Positions 36,648-45,734 of a DNA stretch of 64,000 nt are shown in pieces. Source of the stretch: Chitinimonas taiwanensis DSM 18899 (GTDB lineage: Bacteria > Pseudomonadota > Gammaproteobacteria > Burkholderiales > Chitinimonadaceae); assembly GCF_900119825.1 (NCBI RefSeq), contig NZ_FPKR01000008.1:1-64000 (forward strand), read 5' to 3'. Position numbers and translations under genes: made by a program. Position 1 is the first letter of the stretch. The number at the start of each line of letters is the position of its first letter. The notes beneath the pieces were generated by a model that was given only the letters and a program-made list of their open reading frames with translations, was not told where the DNA came from and did not search any database.

Positions 36648-37544
36648 CTATTTTCTTAGCAGTCGCCCTCGAATAACTTCGATACATTCTTGAAATGTCT
36701 TCTCAAAAAAATAAGCATTCTTCTTGCCACAATTGGCCTTCCACTCTTCAAACTGATATCGATCTGGTGATCGGCCAAAATACGTCAAAGGTGCCTTTGA
36801 CTTTGCCAACTCACCCCAGATGTGAACATCTACGTTGTGAACTTTAACTCCAACAACAAATACCCTAGTTGCCATGCTCACTGCATGCCGCCAAAGCGTC
36901 TGCTGATGCTGAACATAACTTGGACTTACTTTAACGGCCTTGCCTTCTGCATACATCGCGATTGCAGGAGACAGACTATCTTCATTGGCACAACGGTGGA
37001 GTGTTGCAGCTTGATCTAGAGGTTGAATTGGCGCCTCCACATCCACCTGATTCCTAGCAAAAGTACAGCCCTTAAGGGTCAATGATGGCCAAAAATTACT
37101 TGACCCATGGATTTTAAGAACATTTATATGTGACTCAGAGAAATCTAATCCGTAGCAAGTACCAAGGCCCAACGAGGCAGCGGACAACTCAATTAATAGA
37201 TCATAATTTAGACTTGCATATACTACACGTCGACCACCAACAGCTTGTAACAAGCGAACATAAGCATTTGAATCCCCCGGCGTGAATTGCGCCAAGCACG
37301 AAGCTACTTCACGCTGGAAACGCATTACATTCCCACCGGAGTATTCATAATACTCCGCCATGCCTTTCTCAAAATCACTGCGGAATAATTCCTTAAGTGA
37401 TTCAGGCAAGCTGGCAGCTTCCCCGCCGGCAGCCTCCAGCCGTGCGAAAAGTCCATCAGGGCCAGTACCCAAAGGTGGCGCACTAGGATGAACATTGCCG
37501 CTTCCAAAACTTGCACCTGCGCCTAAAAGAATCAATGACGACAT
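36648..37544 (-). CDS. SIR2-like domain protein
   Basis: A 298-residue protein with motifs of the SIR2-like NAD-binding fold: GAGAS at residues 8-12, SLNYD at 111-115 (the position of the sirtuin N-x-D motif), KIHGS with His146, and a late VGVKVHNVDVHIW block. Proteins of this type are often NAD-cleaving effectors in phage defence, but stand-alone forms also exist and no partner is visible. The gene is clearly lower in GC than its neighbours and lies beside the repeat pair, so it was probably acquired. GAGGA precedes the ATG at 37544. Confidence 0.8.
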   Translation of the reverse strand: MSSLILLGAGASFGSGNVHPSAPPLGTGPDGLFARLEAAGGEAASLPESLKELFRSDFEKGMAEYYEYSGGNVMRFQREVASCLAQFTPGDSNAYVRLLQAVGGRRVVYASLNYDLLIELSAASLGLGTCYGLDFSESHINVLKIHGSSNFWPSLTLKGCTFARNQVDVEAPIQPLDQAATLHRCANEDSLSPAIAMYAEGKAVKVSPSYVQHQQTLWRHAVSMATRVFVVGVKVHNVDVHIWGELAKSKAPLTYFGRSPDRYQFEEWKANCGKKNAYFFEKTFQECIEVIRGRLLRK

Positions 37545-37557
37545 AGAAAAGTTATCC

Positions 37558-38157
37558 TCAATTCGGCGTCATCGGCTTAACCCGCTCCCGATTCCCCATA
37601 TTCCACCGCGCGCAATACCACTTGGTCTGCTGATTATCCAAACCCACCAAGACACTCAAGGTATCGGTCATATAGCGCAGGCCGTAAATCGTCTGCACCG
37701 GCTTGAACTGCACCTTCAGCGTGTCTTCGATCACCTTCTTCACCTCCTCCACCGGCTGATCGATCAGCGTGCCCACCATCAGCGCGCGGCTGGTGTCGAT
37801 ATTGGCGAACATCTCGATGGAGTTGGCGCCGCCCAGGCGCGCGTCCTGTGAGTCCCACCAGCGCGCCTCGCCCCAGTCGCGGATCGAGGCCTGCAGATGG
37901 GTGTTGAAGTAGTCATGCCACCAGGCCGTGCTCCAGTCCGAGCGGCACAGCAGCGCGGCTTCGACCTTGTCGTTGAAATCGATGGGCAGGGCCTGGGCGG
38001 GCAACGCAAACAAAAGGCCGGACCAGGCCGCCACACAGGCAGCCCGCCGGCCAGCAAACAGCGTGGCCAGCCATCCGGCTGGCCGCTGTGCATCAACCCG
38101 AGTTGCGCAGACCCGCGGCAATCCCGTTGATGGTGAGGTGAATCGCATACAGCACAT
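37558..38157 (-). CDS. exported protein of unknown function
   Basis: The open frame encodes up to 199 residues. A signal-peptide-like stretch (AACVAAWSGLLFALPAQA) precedes the mature start LPIDFNDKV. The mature part has ARWWDSQDARLGGANSIEMF, and I recognise no domain. The true start is unclear: the ATG codons at 38157 and 38148 lie inside the 3' end of ppc, and a non-ATG start nearer the signal peptide (around 38060) is possible. GC content matches the core genome, unlike the SIR2-like gene just downstream. Confidence 0.6.
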   Translation of the reverse strand: MCCMRFTSPSTGLPRVCATRVDAQRPAGWLATLFAGRRAACVAAWSGLLFALPAQALPIDFNDKVEAALLCRSDWSTAWWHDYFNTHLQASIRDWGEARWWDSQDARLGGANSIEMFANIDTSRALMVGTLIDQPVEEVKKVIEDTLKVQFKPVQTIYGLRYMTDTLSVLVGLDNQQTKWYCARWNMGNRERVKPMTPN

Positions 38158-40852
38158 CCTCGCTCTCGTCCCCCTCGCGGAAACGTTTGATCAGGTCCAC
38201 CTGCAGGTGGTTGAGGGGGTCCAGATAGGGTAGCCGGTTCTTCAGGCTGCGCGCCAGCAGCGGGTTGTCGCCCAGCAATTCCTTGTGACCGGTAATTGCC
38301 AGCACCGCATCCACCGCGCGGCGCCATTCGGTCTTGATGCGGCCGAAGATGCGCGCGGCGATATCGGCATCCTTTACCAGGCCCGCATAGCGGCTGGCCA
38401 GGTGGATATCGCTCTTGGCCAGCACCATTTCCATATTGCTGATGGTGGCGCGGAAGAACGGCCAGTCGCGGTACAAGGCGGCCAGCTCCTCGATGGCGGC
38501 ATCGCCTTTTTCCTCGCGGTAGGCGGCAATCGCCGTGCCAAAGCCATACCAGCCCGGCAACATCAACCGACTCTGCGCCCAGGAGAACACCCAGGGAATC
38601 GCGCGCAGATCGGCAATGCTATTGGTGGCTTTGCGCGCAGCCGGACGGCTGCCGATATTGAGCTTGGCAATTTCCGAGATCGGCGTCGCTTCGCGGAAAT
38701 AGGTGATGAAGTCGGGCGTGGCATACACGAGGTCGCGGTACTCGCGGTAGGCGATGCCGGACAGTTTTTCCATCAGGCCCAGTCGTTCCGGGGTATCGGC
38801 TTCCAGCGCCTTGGCGGCCGGGAAGCTGGCGCTCAGCGTGGCGGCCAGCAGGGTTTCCAGATTGCGCCGGCCCACTTCGGCATCCGAATACTTGGCGGCG
38901 ATGATTTCGCCCTGCTCAGTAATGCGGATCTGTCCGGCCACCGAGCCGGCCGGCTGGGCCAGGATGGCTTCGTAGCTGGGGCCGCCGCCGCGACCGACCG
39001 AGCCGCCACGCCCGTGGAACAGACGCAGGCGCACACCGGCCTGCTTGAACACCTCCACCAGCTTGACCTCGGCCTTGTACAGCTCCCAGTTGCTGGTCAG
39101 GTAGCCGCCATCCTTATTGCTGTCGGAATAGCCGAGCATGATCTCCTGCACGCCTTCGCGCGCCGCAACCAGCTGCATCCACTGCGGCAGGGCAAAGAGC
39201 TCGCGCACGATGGCGTCCGAGGCGCGCAGATCGGGAATCGTCTCGAACAGGGGAATGATATTGATCGCCGCATGCGCGGTGGGCGCGAGCGCAATCAGGC
39301 CCACTTCCTTGAGCAGCACGGCCACTTCCAACAGGTCGGACACGCTCTGCGCATTCGAGATGATGTAGTTGGGCAGCGCGGCCTGGCCATATTTGCGCTG
39401 CACCTCGGCCGCGGTGCGGTAGATGGCCAGCTCCTTGGCGCTGTCCTCGCTGTAGTCCACATAGGGCGTGACCAAGAGACGCGCACTGGCCAGCTCGCGC
39501 AGCAACACGGTGCGGCGCCCCGCCTCGTCCAGCGCCAGATAGTCTTCCAGGCCGGCCTTGGCAAACAGCTCGGCTACGACCTTCTCGTGCACACCGCTGT
39601 GCTGACGCATATCGAGCGGGGCGAGATGGAAACCGAATACATCCACGGCGCGGATCAGGCGGCGCAGGCGACCGCTGGCCAGGATGGCCGAGTTATGCGC
39701 ATGCAGCGAGGCCGAGACCGCGCGCAGATCGTCACCCAGTTCCTGCGCATTCGCATACGGCTCGGCGCCTTCAAACGGCAGGATGTCGGCGCGGAATTTG
39801 CCGAGCAGATGGGCAGTGGCCAGGATGCGTTGACGGATGGCGGCCATGGCCTGGCGATACGGTTCCTCGGCACGGCTGAGCGGCTGATCGGGCGAGCGCT
39901 CGGCAATCGCGCGCACGGCCGGGCTCACTTCGATCAGGCGCGAGGACAGACTCAGCTCGCCCTCAAGCTTGTTCGCTTCCTCGAAATAGAAATCGAAAGC
40001 CACAGCGGCTTGACGCGCCACCGCATGCAGGGTCACCTCAGGCACCACGAAGGGGTTACCGTCGCGGTCGCCACCGATCCAGCAGCCCACATGCATGAAG
40101 GTGGGCAGCTGCACCGGCTCGCCCGTCATGGCGCTCAGGCGGTCTTCCAGCTCGATATAGATGCGCGGCAGCTGCTTGAGGAAGGTGGAGCGGAAGTAGC
40201 TGAGGCCGTTCTCGATCTCGTCCTTGACCGAGAGCTTGAAGGCGCGGATTTCGCGCGTCTGCCACAGAGTGAGCACCACGCGCTTGAGCGCAGCATCGTT
40301 TTCCTCCATCTCTTCCGGGGTCAGCGTGACCCGGTCGCGCATGCGCAGCGTGCGTGCAATCGTGCGCTCGCAGTCGAGCAGCGTCTTGCGCTGTACCTCG
40401 GTCGGGTGGGCTGTCAGCACCGGGGCGATCAACGTGGCGGCCACCATGGTCTTGATCGCCTCGGGCGAGATGCCGCGCGCGCTCAGCTCTTCCAGCGAAT
40501 GCGACAGGCTGCCGCGCTGCGGCTTGCTGCCCTGGATGCGGTGATAGCGACGGCGGCGGTTGTGGTGCAGGTCTTCGGCGATATTCGACAGATGGGAGAA
40601 ATAGCTGAAGGCCCGCGCCAGCGCCACCGTGTGGGCATCGTTCAGATTGGCCAGCGTAGCGGCCAGCTCATCGGCCGCGCCGGAATCGGCTTCCCAGACA
40701 AAACGGGCCGCCAGCTCGCGCACATTCTCGATCTGCTTGAGCGTGTCCTCGCCGGTTTCGGTGCGAATGGTATCGGCCAGGAGGCGGGCGAGCAGATCGA
40801 GATCCTGCTCCAGCGGCAGGTCTTTGGCGGTAGCGTTGTCGTAGAGGGCCAT
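38093..40852 (-). CDS. ppc: phosphoenolpyruvate carboxylase
   Basis: A 919-residue enzyme that fixes bicarbonate onto PEP to give oxaloacetate, replenishing the TCA cycle. Motifs are LTAHPTEVQRKTLL with the catalytic histidine, GGDRDGNPFV, MLGYSDSNKDGGYLTSNWELY, FHGRGGSVGRGGGP and the C-terminal VINGIAAGLRNSG-like end. ATG 40852 gives the usual MALYDNATAKDLPLEQD start; an in-frame ATG at 40891 adds an unlikely extension. The length is slightly above E. coli (883). Confidence 0.96.
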   Translation of the reverse strand: MALYDNATAKDLPLEQDLDLLARLLADTIRTETGEDTLKQIENVRELAARFVWEADSGAADELAATLANLNDAHTVALARAFSYFSHLSNIAEDLHHNRRRRYHRIQGSKPQRGSLSHSLEELSARGISPEAIKTMVAATLIAPVLTAHPTEVQRKTLLDCERTIARTLRMRDRVTLTPEEMEENDAALKRVVLTLWQTREIRAFKLSVKDEIENGLSYFRSTFLKQLPRIYIELEDRLSAMTGEPVQLPTFMHVGCWIGGDRDGNPFVVPEVTLHAVARQAAVAFDFYFEEANKLEGELSLSSRLIEVSPAVRAIAERSPDQPLSRAEEPYRQAMAAIRQRILATAHLLGKFRADILPFEGAEPYANAQELGDDLRAVSASLHAHNSAILASGRLRRLIRAVDVFGFHLAPLDMRQHSGVHEKVVAELFAKAGLEDYLALDEAGRRTVLLRELASARLLVTPYVDYSEDSAKELAIYRTAAEVQRKYGQAALPNYIISNAQSVSDLLEVAVLLKEVGLIALAPTAHAAINIIPLFETIPDLRASDAIVRELFALPQWMQLVAAREGVQEIMLGYSDSNKDGGYLTSNWELYKAEVKLVEVFKQAGVRLRLFHGRGGSVGRGGGPSYEAILAQPAGSVAGQIRITEQGEIIAAKYSDAEVGRRNLETLLAATLSASFPAAKALEADTPERLGLMEKLSGIAYREYRDLVYATPDFITYFREATPISEIAKLNIGSRPAARKATNSIADLRAIPWVFSWAQSRLMLPGWYGFGTAIAAYREEKGDAAIEELAALYRDWPFFRATISNMEMVLAKSDIHLASRYAGLVKDADIAARIFGRIKTEWRRAVDAVLAITGHKELLGDNPLLARSLKNRLPYLDPLNHLQVDLIKRFREGDESEDVLYAIHLTINGIAAGLRNSG

Positions 40853-40987
40853 GATGTTTCTCTGTATGGGAAGGATGCTGCGATGCGTCATTCGAATGTA
40901 ACGGAGCCGGCGCGCGTAGGGAATTGTAGTCTAACTACAATTTCCGTTTTCCCGCATTCGAGGGCAGAACACAACAGGCTGATGCAA

Positions 40988-41015
40988 AAGAAAAAAGCCC
41001 GCCAAGGCGGGCTTT
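40988..41015 (-). terminator. terminator after the PstS-like gene
   Basis: A perfect 10-bp stem AAAGCCCGCC/GGCGGGCTTT (40994-41003, 41006-41015) has only a two-base loop, so the inner pairs probably open. On the minus strand it is followed by a long T-rich run. It ends the porin/PstS-like transcript before ppc. Confidence 0.8.
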
Positions 41016-41031
41016 CTCAGGCTTGTGGGCA

Positions 41032-41442
41032 TTAGAAACTGCCCACCACCTTCACGCTGCCATCGACAGCACCTTTGTCGATATAGCCAATCGCGTTTGG
41101 GTTGCCGGCGACAAACTTCTTCACATCGCCACTGCCGCCCACTTCCTTGGGCGGTGTGCCCTTACCAGTGAACTGCATCTTGGCCCAGTGAGCCTTCACG
41201 CCGGCGGCATCCTTCTTCAGCACCTTGGTGCTGAACTCATTGCGGGTGGCGCCATCGGTCTGTTCAACCGGGGTGGCAGCGCCGCCGCTGGGAAAGCTGG
41301 TGGCCTTGCCGAGAAACAGGTTGGCGACCTGCTCCTGCGACAGGCTGTCCACACCGGCCTTGGGGTTGACGACAACCGCGACTTCCGCGGCGGCATAACT
41401 GGCAGCAAGCAGGGCGGCCAGGGCAATCAGACGTTGATTCAT
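41032..41442 (-). CDS. short PstS-like periplasmic binding protein
   Basis: A 136-residue exported protein. The signal peptide ends after ASYAAA; the mature part has VVVNPKAGVDSLSQEQVANLFLGKATSFPSGG-type sequence and GNPNAIGYIDKGAVDGSVKVV, as in phosphate-binding PstS. At under half the length of full PstS it represents a single lobe, a form often annotated as phosphate ABC substrate-binding protein. It lies 11 bases after the porin gene and probably shares its transcript. Whether it binds phosphate is unknown. Confidence 0.8.
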   Translation of the reverse strand: MNQRLIALAALLAASYAAAEVAVVVNPKAGVDSLSQEQVANLFLGKATSFPSGGAATPVEQTDGATRNEFSTKVLKKDAAGVKAHWAKMQFTGKGTPPKEVGGSGDVKKFVAGNPNAIGYIDKGAVDGSVKVVGSF

Positions 41443-41453
41443 GGTGGCCTCCC

Positions 41454-42704
41454 TTAGAACACGAAGTCAGCGACGAGGCTGTAGACATTGACGGTCTTAC
41501 CGGCCACGCCAGGCTTACCGGTCGGGGTGGTGAACCAGTTGTCCTTGCCGGCCTCGTTCTTGACCCGGTCGAACTGGGCCTTCAGGGCGATGTTCTTGTA
41601 GGCATTCCAGCGCACACCAAGGCTGGTGGTGCTCTGGTCGGCGCCCGACATGGCGCTCATCATCGCGCCGCGGATACAGATGGGCTGCGTTGGAACGGCC
41701 CCAGCCCCCGTGCATGGTGCAGTGGGTGCCGGCACGGTCAAGCGGTCAGCCGTGTCATCGTGCTGGGTTTCAATGCTGGCATAGCTGACATAGGGCATGA
41801 AGTTGCCAAAGCGATAGCCGACCGTGCCATACCAGGCATTGGTGTCCTCGACATAACTCTCGGTACGGCGTTGCGTGTATTCACCCTGTACCAGTAGCTG
41901 GCCATCGTCCCAAGTGGCACCGATGCCGGAGAAGCTGGCTTTTTTGTCCTTGGCTTCCAGCGCATCAGCCGCCGCGCTCCAGCCAGGAATCGCCTGCCCC
42001 ACGGTACGCATTGCTCCGAATAGCGTCTTTATCGAAGGGCTGGTCACGGTCAGATCGATCTGGGTATAGCCGGCACGCAGCAAGAGCGAACCGATCTCAT
42101 AAGTGGCATTCACGCCAACCATCTTCTTCGCTTCGCCTTCCAGATCGAACGCCAGATCGAAATCGGTTTGGCCGACAAAGGGCTGTACGGTCAGCGTGTT
42201 ATCACCCACTGCTTGGCGCCAGACCAAGTCCACACCATCGAAGGTGGACAGCGGCACCTGCGCATACACATCGACCGGCGGCCTAGCCCAGGGGTTGGCG
42301 TAACCAACATTACGGAAATCCGAGATCAGGAAGATCGGCGCGCCGATGCGGCCGCCGCGCAGCGATAGATCGGGGGTCAGATCGAATTTGGCGAATGCCC
42401 ATTCGAGCTCGGGCTTGTAGTCACCCTCCTCGTCCGGCTGCACCAGCACCTGGGCGGTGGCCGAGAAGCGCGGGTGGAACTTGCCCACCACTTGCAGACC
42501 AAGCTTGGAATCTACATCCAACGAGGCCGACTTGTCCGCACCCTCGGGCTGGCGCAAGCCATTGCGATACTGGGCATCGTTGGTATCAGTCTGCACGACG
42601 CCGACCGTACCAAAACCGGAGAAATGGAAAATCGACTCTTCCGCCATGGCAGCAGCCGGCAGGGCGAGGGAAATCGCGAGTGCGAGGGGACGGATCTTTG
42701 ACAC
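41454..42704 (-). CDS. outer-membrane porin
   Basis: A protein of about 416 residues with a signal peptide (ALPAAAMA), alternating amphipathic beta strands, and a C-terminal phenylalanine (SLVADFVF) typical of outer-membrane beta barrels. It begins FHFSGFGTVGVVQTD, as betaproteobacterial porins do. A GTG start at 42704 lies seven bases after AGGAG; the GTG at 42710 is too close to that site. The substrate is unknown. The co-transcribed PstS-like gene hints at anion or phosphate uptake. The 193 bases upstream hold the promoter region. Confidence 0.85.
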   Translation of the reverse strand: MSKIRPLALAISLALPAAAMAEESIFHFSGFGTVGVVQTDTNDAQYRNGLRQPEGADKSASLDVDSKLGLQVVGKFHPRFSATAQVLVQPDEEGDYKPELEWAFAKFDLTPDLSLRGGRIGAPIFLISDFRNVGYANPWARPPVDVYAQVPLSTFDGVDLVWRQAVGDNTLTVQPFVGQTDFDLAFDLEGEAKKMVGVNATYEIGSLLLRAGYTQIDLTVTSPSIKTLFGAMRTVGQAIPGWSAAADALEAKDKKASFSGIGATWDDGQLLVQGEYTQRRTESYVEDTNAWYGTVGYRFGNFMPYVSYASIETQHDDTADRLTVPAPTAPCTGAGAVPTQPICIRGAMMSAMSGADQSTTSLGVRWNAYKNIALKAQFDRVKNEAGKDNWFTTPTGKPGVAGKTVNVYSLVADFVF

Positions 42705-42848
42705 AGTCACTCTCCTGGAGATGGGGAAGTTTGCTTCGGGCCGCCCGCCATCCTCGTCACATTGCCAGCCGTGCCGGGGGCAGGTCTTCTATCCACCCGG
42801 CCAGCAGCAGCGCCGGCCAGGAGGCAGTACCGGCGCCCGTACCAGGTG

Positions 42849-42871
42849 GATGCCCTGCGCAGCAGGGCATC
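42849..42871. other. perfect 10-bp hairpin between porin and ubiB
   Basis: GATGCCCTGC/GCAGGGCATC with a three-base loop lies 33 bases after the ubiB stop. No T-run follows on the minus strand, so it is not a canonical terminator; it may stabilise the ubiB transcript end. Confidence 0.45.
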
Positions 42872-42903
42872 AGGAAAGTGGTGTGGGGCTAACCGGCCTC
42901 GTT

Positions 42904-44424
42904 TCAGCGTAGTACAAAGGCCAGCACAATCAGCAAGGCGGTCAGCAAACCGGCAATGACCGCCAGCCATTCGTTGCGCTGACGCTGCACTTGCGCCAGC
43001 CGCTCCGACGCTTCTAGTAGCCGATCCTGGCGAACCGGGTCGGCCAGGGTGGCGATGGCGCGCGGCAAGGCAGGGAGAGTTTCCGCCCAATATGGCGCTT
43101 CACGTTTGATCTGGCGCAAGAGTGCACGCCAGCCGACCTGCTCGTTCATCCAACGCTCAAGAAAGGGCATGGCGGTCTGCCAGAGGTCGAGCTCAGGGTC
43201 GAGCTGCCGTCCGAGGCCTTCGATGTTCAGCAGGGTTTTTTGCAGCAGCACCAGCTGGGGCTGGATTTCCACATTGAAGCGGCGCGAGGTTTCGAACAGG
43301 CGTAGCAGAATCTGCCCGAGCGAGATTTCGCTGATCGGCCGGTCGAAAATCGGTTCGCACACGGTGCGGATGGCCGCTTCCAGATCGGCGACGCGCGTCT
43401 CCTTCGGTACCCAGCCTGATTCGATATGGGCGGTAGCCACGCGCTTGTAGTCGCGCTGGAAGAAGGCCAGGAAGTTGATCGCCAGATAGCGGCGGTCTTC
43501 ATCGGCCAGGCTGCCCACGATGCCGAAATCCAGCGCGATATAGCGATTGTCGGCCGCCACGAAGATATTGCCCGGGTGCATATCGGCATGAAAAAAGCCG
43601 TCGCGGAACACCTGGGTGAAGAAGATCTCCACCCCGAAGCGACTGAGCTTCTTTAGGTCGATACCGTCGGCACGCAGCTTGTCGATCTGCGAGATCGGCG
43701 TGCCATCCATCCATTCCAGCACCATCACATCACGGCTGCTGTAGTCCCAGAACACCTCAGGCACCAGCAGCATGGGGCTATTGAGAAAGTTACGCCGCAG
43801 CTGGCTGGCATTGGCCGCCTCGCGCTGCAGGTCGAGCTCGTCATGCAGATAACGATCGAACTCGGCCACCACCTCGCGCGGCTTGAGGCGCTTGCCGTCG
43901 GCAAACAGCTTTTCCACCAGCCAGGCCATCACGCCCAACAGGGCCAGATCCTGTTCGATGATCGGGCGTATGCCGGGCCGCAAGACCTTGACCGCCACGC
44001 GGCGGCCGTCGTGCATCTCGGCATAGTGGACCTGGGCCACCGAGGCCGAGGCGATCGGCTTGGTATCGAAGCGGCGGAACAGTTGCTCGGGCATCTTGCC
44101 CAGGCTCTGCTGGATGATCTGGGCGGCCAGGTCGGAGTCGAAAGGCGGCACACGGTCCTGCAGGCGTGCCAGCTCATCGGCCAGATCGGCGGGCAGCAGG
44201 TCACGCCGGGTGGACAGCACCTGGCCGAACTTGACGAAGATAGGACCGAGTTTTTCCATCGCGCGGCGCAGGCGCACCGCGCGCGGCGCATCGAGACGAC
44301 GCCAGAACAGCACGAGCTTAACCAGGCGCTCCAGGCCGCGCACACGTTCATGGCCGAGGATGAACTCATCGAGGCCGAAGGCGAACACGATGCGGATGAT
44401 TTTGAACAGGCGAAGCAGGAACAT
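42904..44424 (-). CDS. ubiB: UbiB, atypical kinase-like ubiquinone factor
   Basis: A 506-residue protein of the ABC1/ADCK family needed for ubiquinone synthesis. It has the family motif KFGQ (65-68) in [18 protein letters not shown], the kinase-like AxVAQVH and [13 protein letters not shown] segments, a catalytic-loop-like FHADMHPGN and IALDFGIVG. Two hydrophobic helices end the protein ([14 protein letters not shown]), anchoring it in the inner membrane. It is the last of the ubi block, 31 bases downstream of alaX. Confidence 0.95.
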   Translation of the reverse strand: MFLLRLFKIIRIVFAFGLDEFILGHERVRGLERLVKLVLFWRRLDAPRAVRLRRAMEKLGPIFVKFGQVLSTRRDLLPADLADELARLQDRVPPFDSDLAAQIIQQSLGKMPEQLFRRFDTKPIASASVAQVHYAEMHDGRRVAVKVLRPGIRPIIEQDLALLGVMAWLVEKLFADGKRLKPREVVAEFDRYLHDELDLQREAANASQLRRNFLNSPMLLVPEVFWDYSSRDVMVLEWMDGTPISQIDKLRADGIDLKKLSRFGVEIFFTQVFRDGFFHADMHPGNIFVAADNRYIALDFGIVGSLADEDRRYLAINFLAFFQRDYKRVATAHIESGWVPKETRVADLEAAIRTVCEPIFDRPISEISLGQILLRLFETSRRFNVEIQPQLVLLQKTLLNIEGLGRQLDPELDLWQTAMPFLERWMNEQVGWRALLRQIKREAPYWAETLPALPRAIATLADPVRQDRLLEASERLAQVQRQRNEWLAVIAGLLTALLIVLAFVLR

Positions 44425-44455
44425 GGGGCGGGCCGGCGCGGGGCCGGTCGTGTGA

Positions 44456-45166
44456 TTAGGCTGCGAAGGCGATGATGATACGTTTGTTCTGCTTGCCTTC
44501 GGATTTGATCTTTTGTACTACCAGCCGACCGATCTCGACCGTATTGCGCACATGGGTGCCGCCACAGGGCTGCAAATCAGTGCCGGCCACCTCGATCAGA
44601 CGCACTTCGCCGGCGCCACGCGGTGGGGAGACCGACATGGTCTTCACCAGCTCGGGCTGCGCATCGAGTTCGGCATCACTGATCCAGCGCGCCGTCACCG
44701 GCTGGGCAGCGTCAACCAGGGCGTTCAGCTGCGCCTCGATCGCGTCTTTATCCAGCGCTGCCATCTCAACCCCGAAGTCGAGCCGCGCCTTGTCGTGCGC
44801 GACCTGGCCACCCGTCACCGGCGCATCCACCACCGCGCACAGCAGGTGCAGGGCGGTGTGGTAGCGCATATGGGTGTAGCGACGCGCCCAATCGAGCTCG
44901 AGCTGCACGGCCTCACCCACCGCCGGCAAGATGCTGCCCTCGGCTGGCACATGCCAGACCTCGTCCGCCGCCCCGCCCTTCACGCTATTGACGATAGCGA
45001 TCTCGCGCCCATCCGCCAGGCGTAGCAAGCCGCTATCACCGGGCTGACCGCCGCCGTTCGGGTAGAAAATGGTGCGATCAAGCTGTATGCCCTGCTCAGC
45101 CACCTGGGTGACCACGGCGCTGCAGTGCTGCAGATAGGCATCCTGACGAAACAGCAGCTCGCTCAT
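44456..45166 (-). CDS. alanyl-tRNA editing protein AlaX
   Basis: A 236-residue free-standing editing domain of the AlaRS/ThrRS type that hydrolyses mischarged tRNA-Ala. Zinc ligands are in YHTALHLLC (His103, His107) and [18 protein letters not shown] near residues 34-46 is characteristic of AlaX. The ATG at 45166 follows the ubiJ stop by one base; longer frames would run through ubiJ. Its place between ubiJ and ubiB is unusual. Confidence 0.93.
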   Translation of the reverse strand: MSELLFRQDAYLQHCSAVVTQVAEQGIQLDRTIFYPNGGGQPGDSGLLRLADGREIAIVNSVKGGAADEVWHVPAEGSILPAVGEAVQLELDWARRYTHMRYHTALHLLCAVVDAPVTGGQVAHDKARLDFGVEMAALDKDAIEAQLNALVDAAQPVTARWISDAELDAQPELVKTMSVSPPRGAGEVRLIEVAGTDLQPCGGTHVRNTVEIGRLVVQKIKSEGKQNKRIIIAFAA

Positions 45167-45167
45167 C

Positions 45168-45731
45168 TCAGTGCTCCGGTTTTTCCAGGCGCTGCAGGCG
45201 CTTAGCCAAGCGGGCCGCATCGTCGCGCAGGCGGTCAACCTCGGCCACGAAATGTTCGACCGAGGGGCGGGCGACCAGCAAGCGTGCCTCTTCCTGCAGG
45301 TATTCGGCCGTGCTCTCGGCCAGATTGCGGGCGATATGGCGCGGGTCGCCGATCAGATTGCGCGCGCTTTCCGCCAGCCTGTGCGCGGGGATATCACCGA
45401 GCAGACGGGCCAGATCGGCCTCGGCATCCCAATCCAGCGCCTGCAAGACACGGCCCAGCGTGGCCGCCAGCTGGGTATCGCCAACAATCTGCAGCTCGCG
45501 CTCGGCCGCCGGGTCGTGCAGGGCCAGGCGCGGCAGCAACCAGGGCGGGATCGTGATGCTGGCCTCGGGCTCGCCTTCGCCGGCCAGCAGGAAGCCATCA
45601 GTGCCGATCTGGAAATTGAGCCGGAACGGGGGAACGCTCAACCGAGCGGTACGGCCGGCGCAGGACTGCAGCTCAGCGCGCAGATCAGCACGCTGCTGCA
45701 GCAGATGGTTGAGCAGCGCAAGACGCAGCAT
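45168..45731 (-). CDS. ubiJ: UbiJ, SCP2-domain ubiquinone assembly factor
   Basis: A 187-residue protein with an N-terminal SCP2 sterol-carrier-like lipid-binding domain and a helical C-terminal part (ARNLAESTAEYLQEEARLLV, then a coiled-coil-like DRLRDDAARLAKRLQRL). UbiJ binds lipid intermediates and organises the soluble Ubi complex. Position between ubiE and ubiB supports the call. It starts four bases after the NYN gene. Confidence 0.88.
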   Translation of the reverse strand: MLRLALLNHLLQQRADLRAELQSCAGRTARLSVPPFRLNFQIGTDGFLLAGEGEPEASITIPPWLLPRLALHDPAAERELQIVGDTQLAATLGRVLQALDWDAEADLARLLGDIPAHRLAESARNLIGDPRHIARNLAESTAEYLQEEARLLVARPSVEHFVAEVDRLRDDAARLAKRLQRLEKPEH

Positions 45732-45734
45732 CGC

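Noticed and set aside
38285-41035. 916-codon open frame antisense to ppc
   Set aside because: It mirrors ppc codon by codon in GC-rich DNA. Its translation is low-complexity, rich in Gln, Arg, Gly and His, and has no domain, while ppc on the other strand shows every family motif.
42849-42871. Rho-independent terminator of ubiB
   Set aside because: The hairpin is perfect but no T-run follows on the minus strand, so it is listed only as a hairpin.
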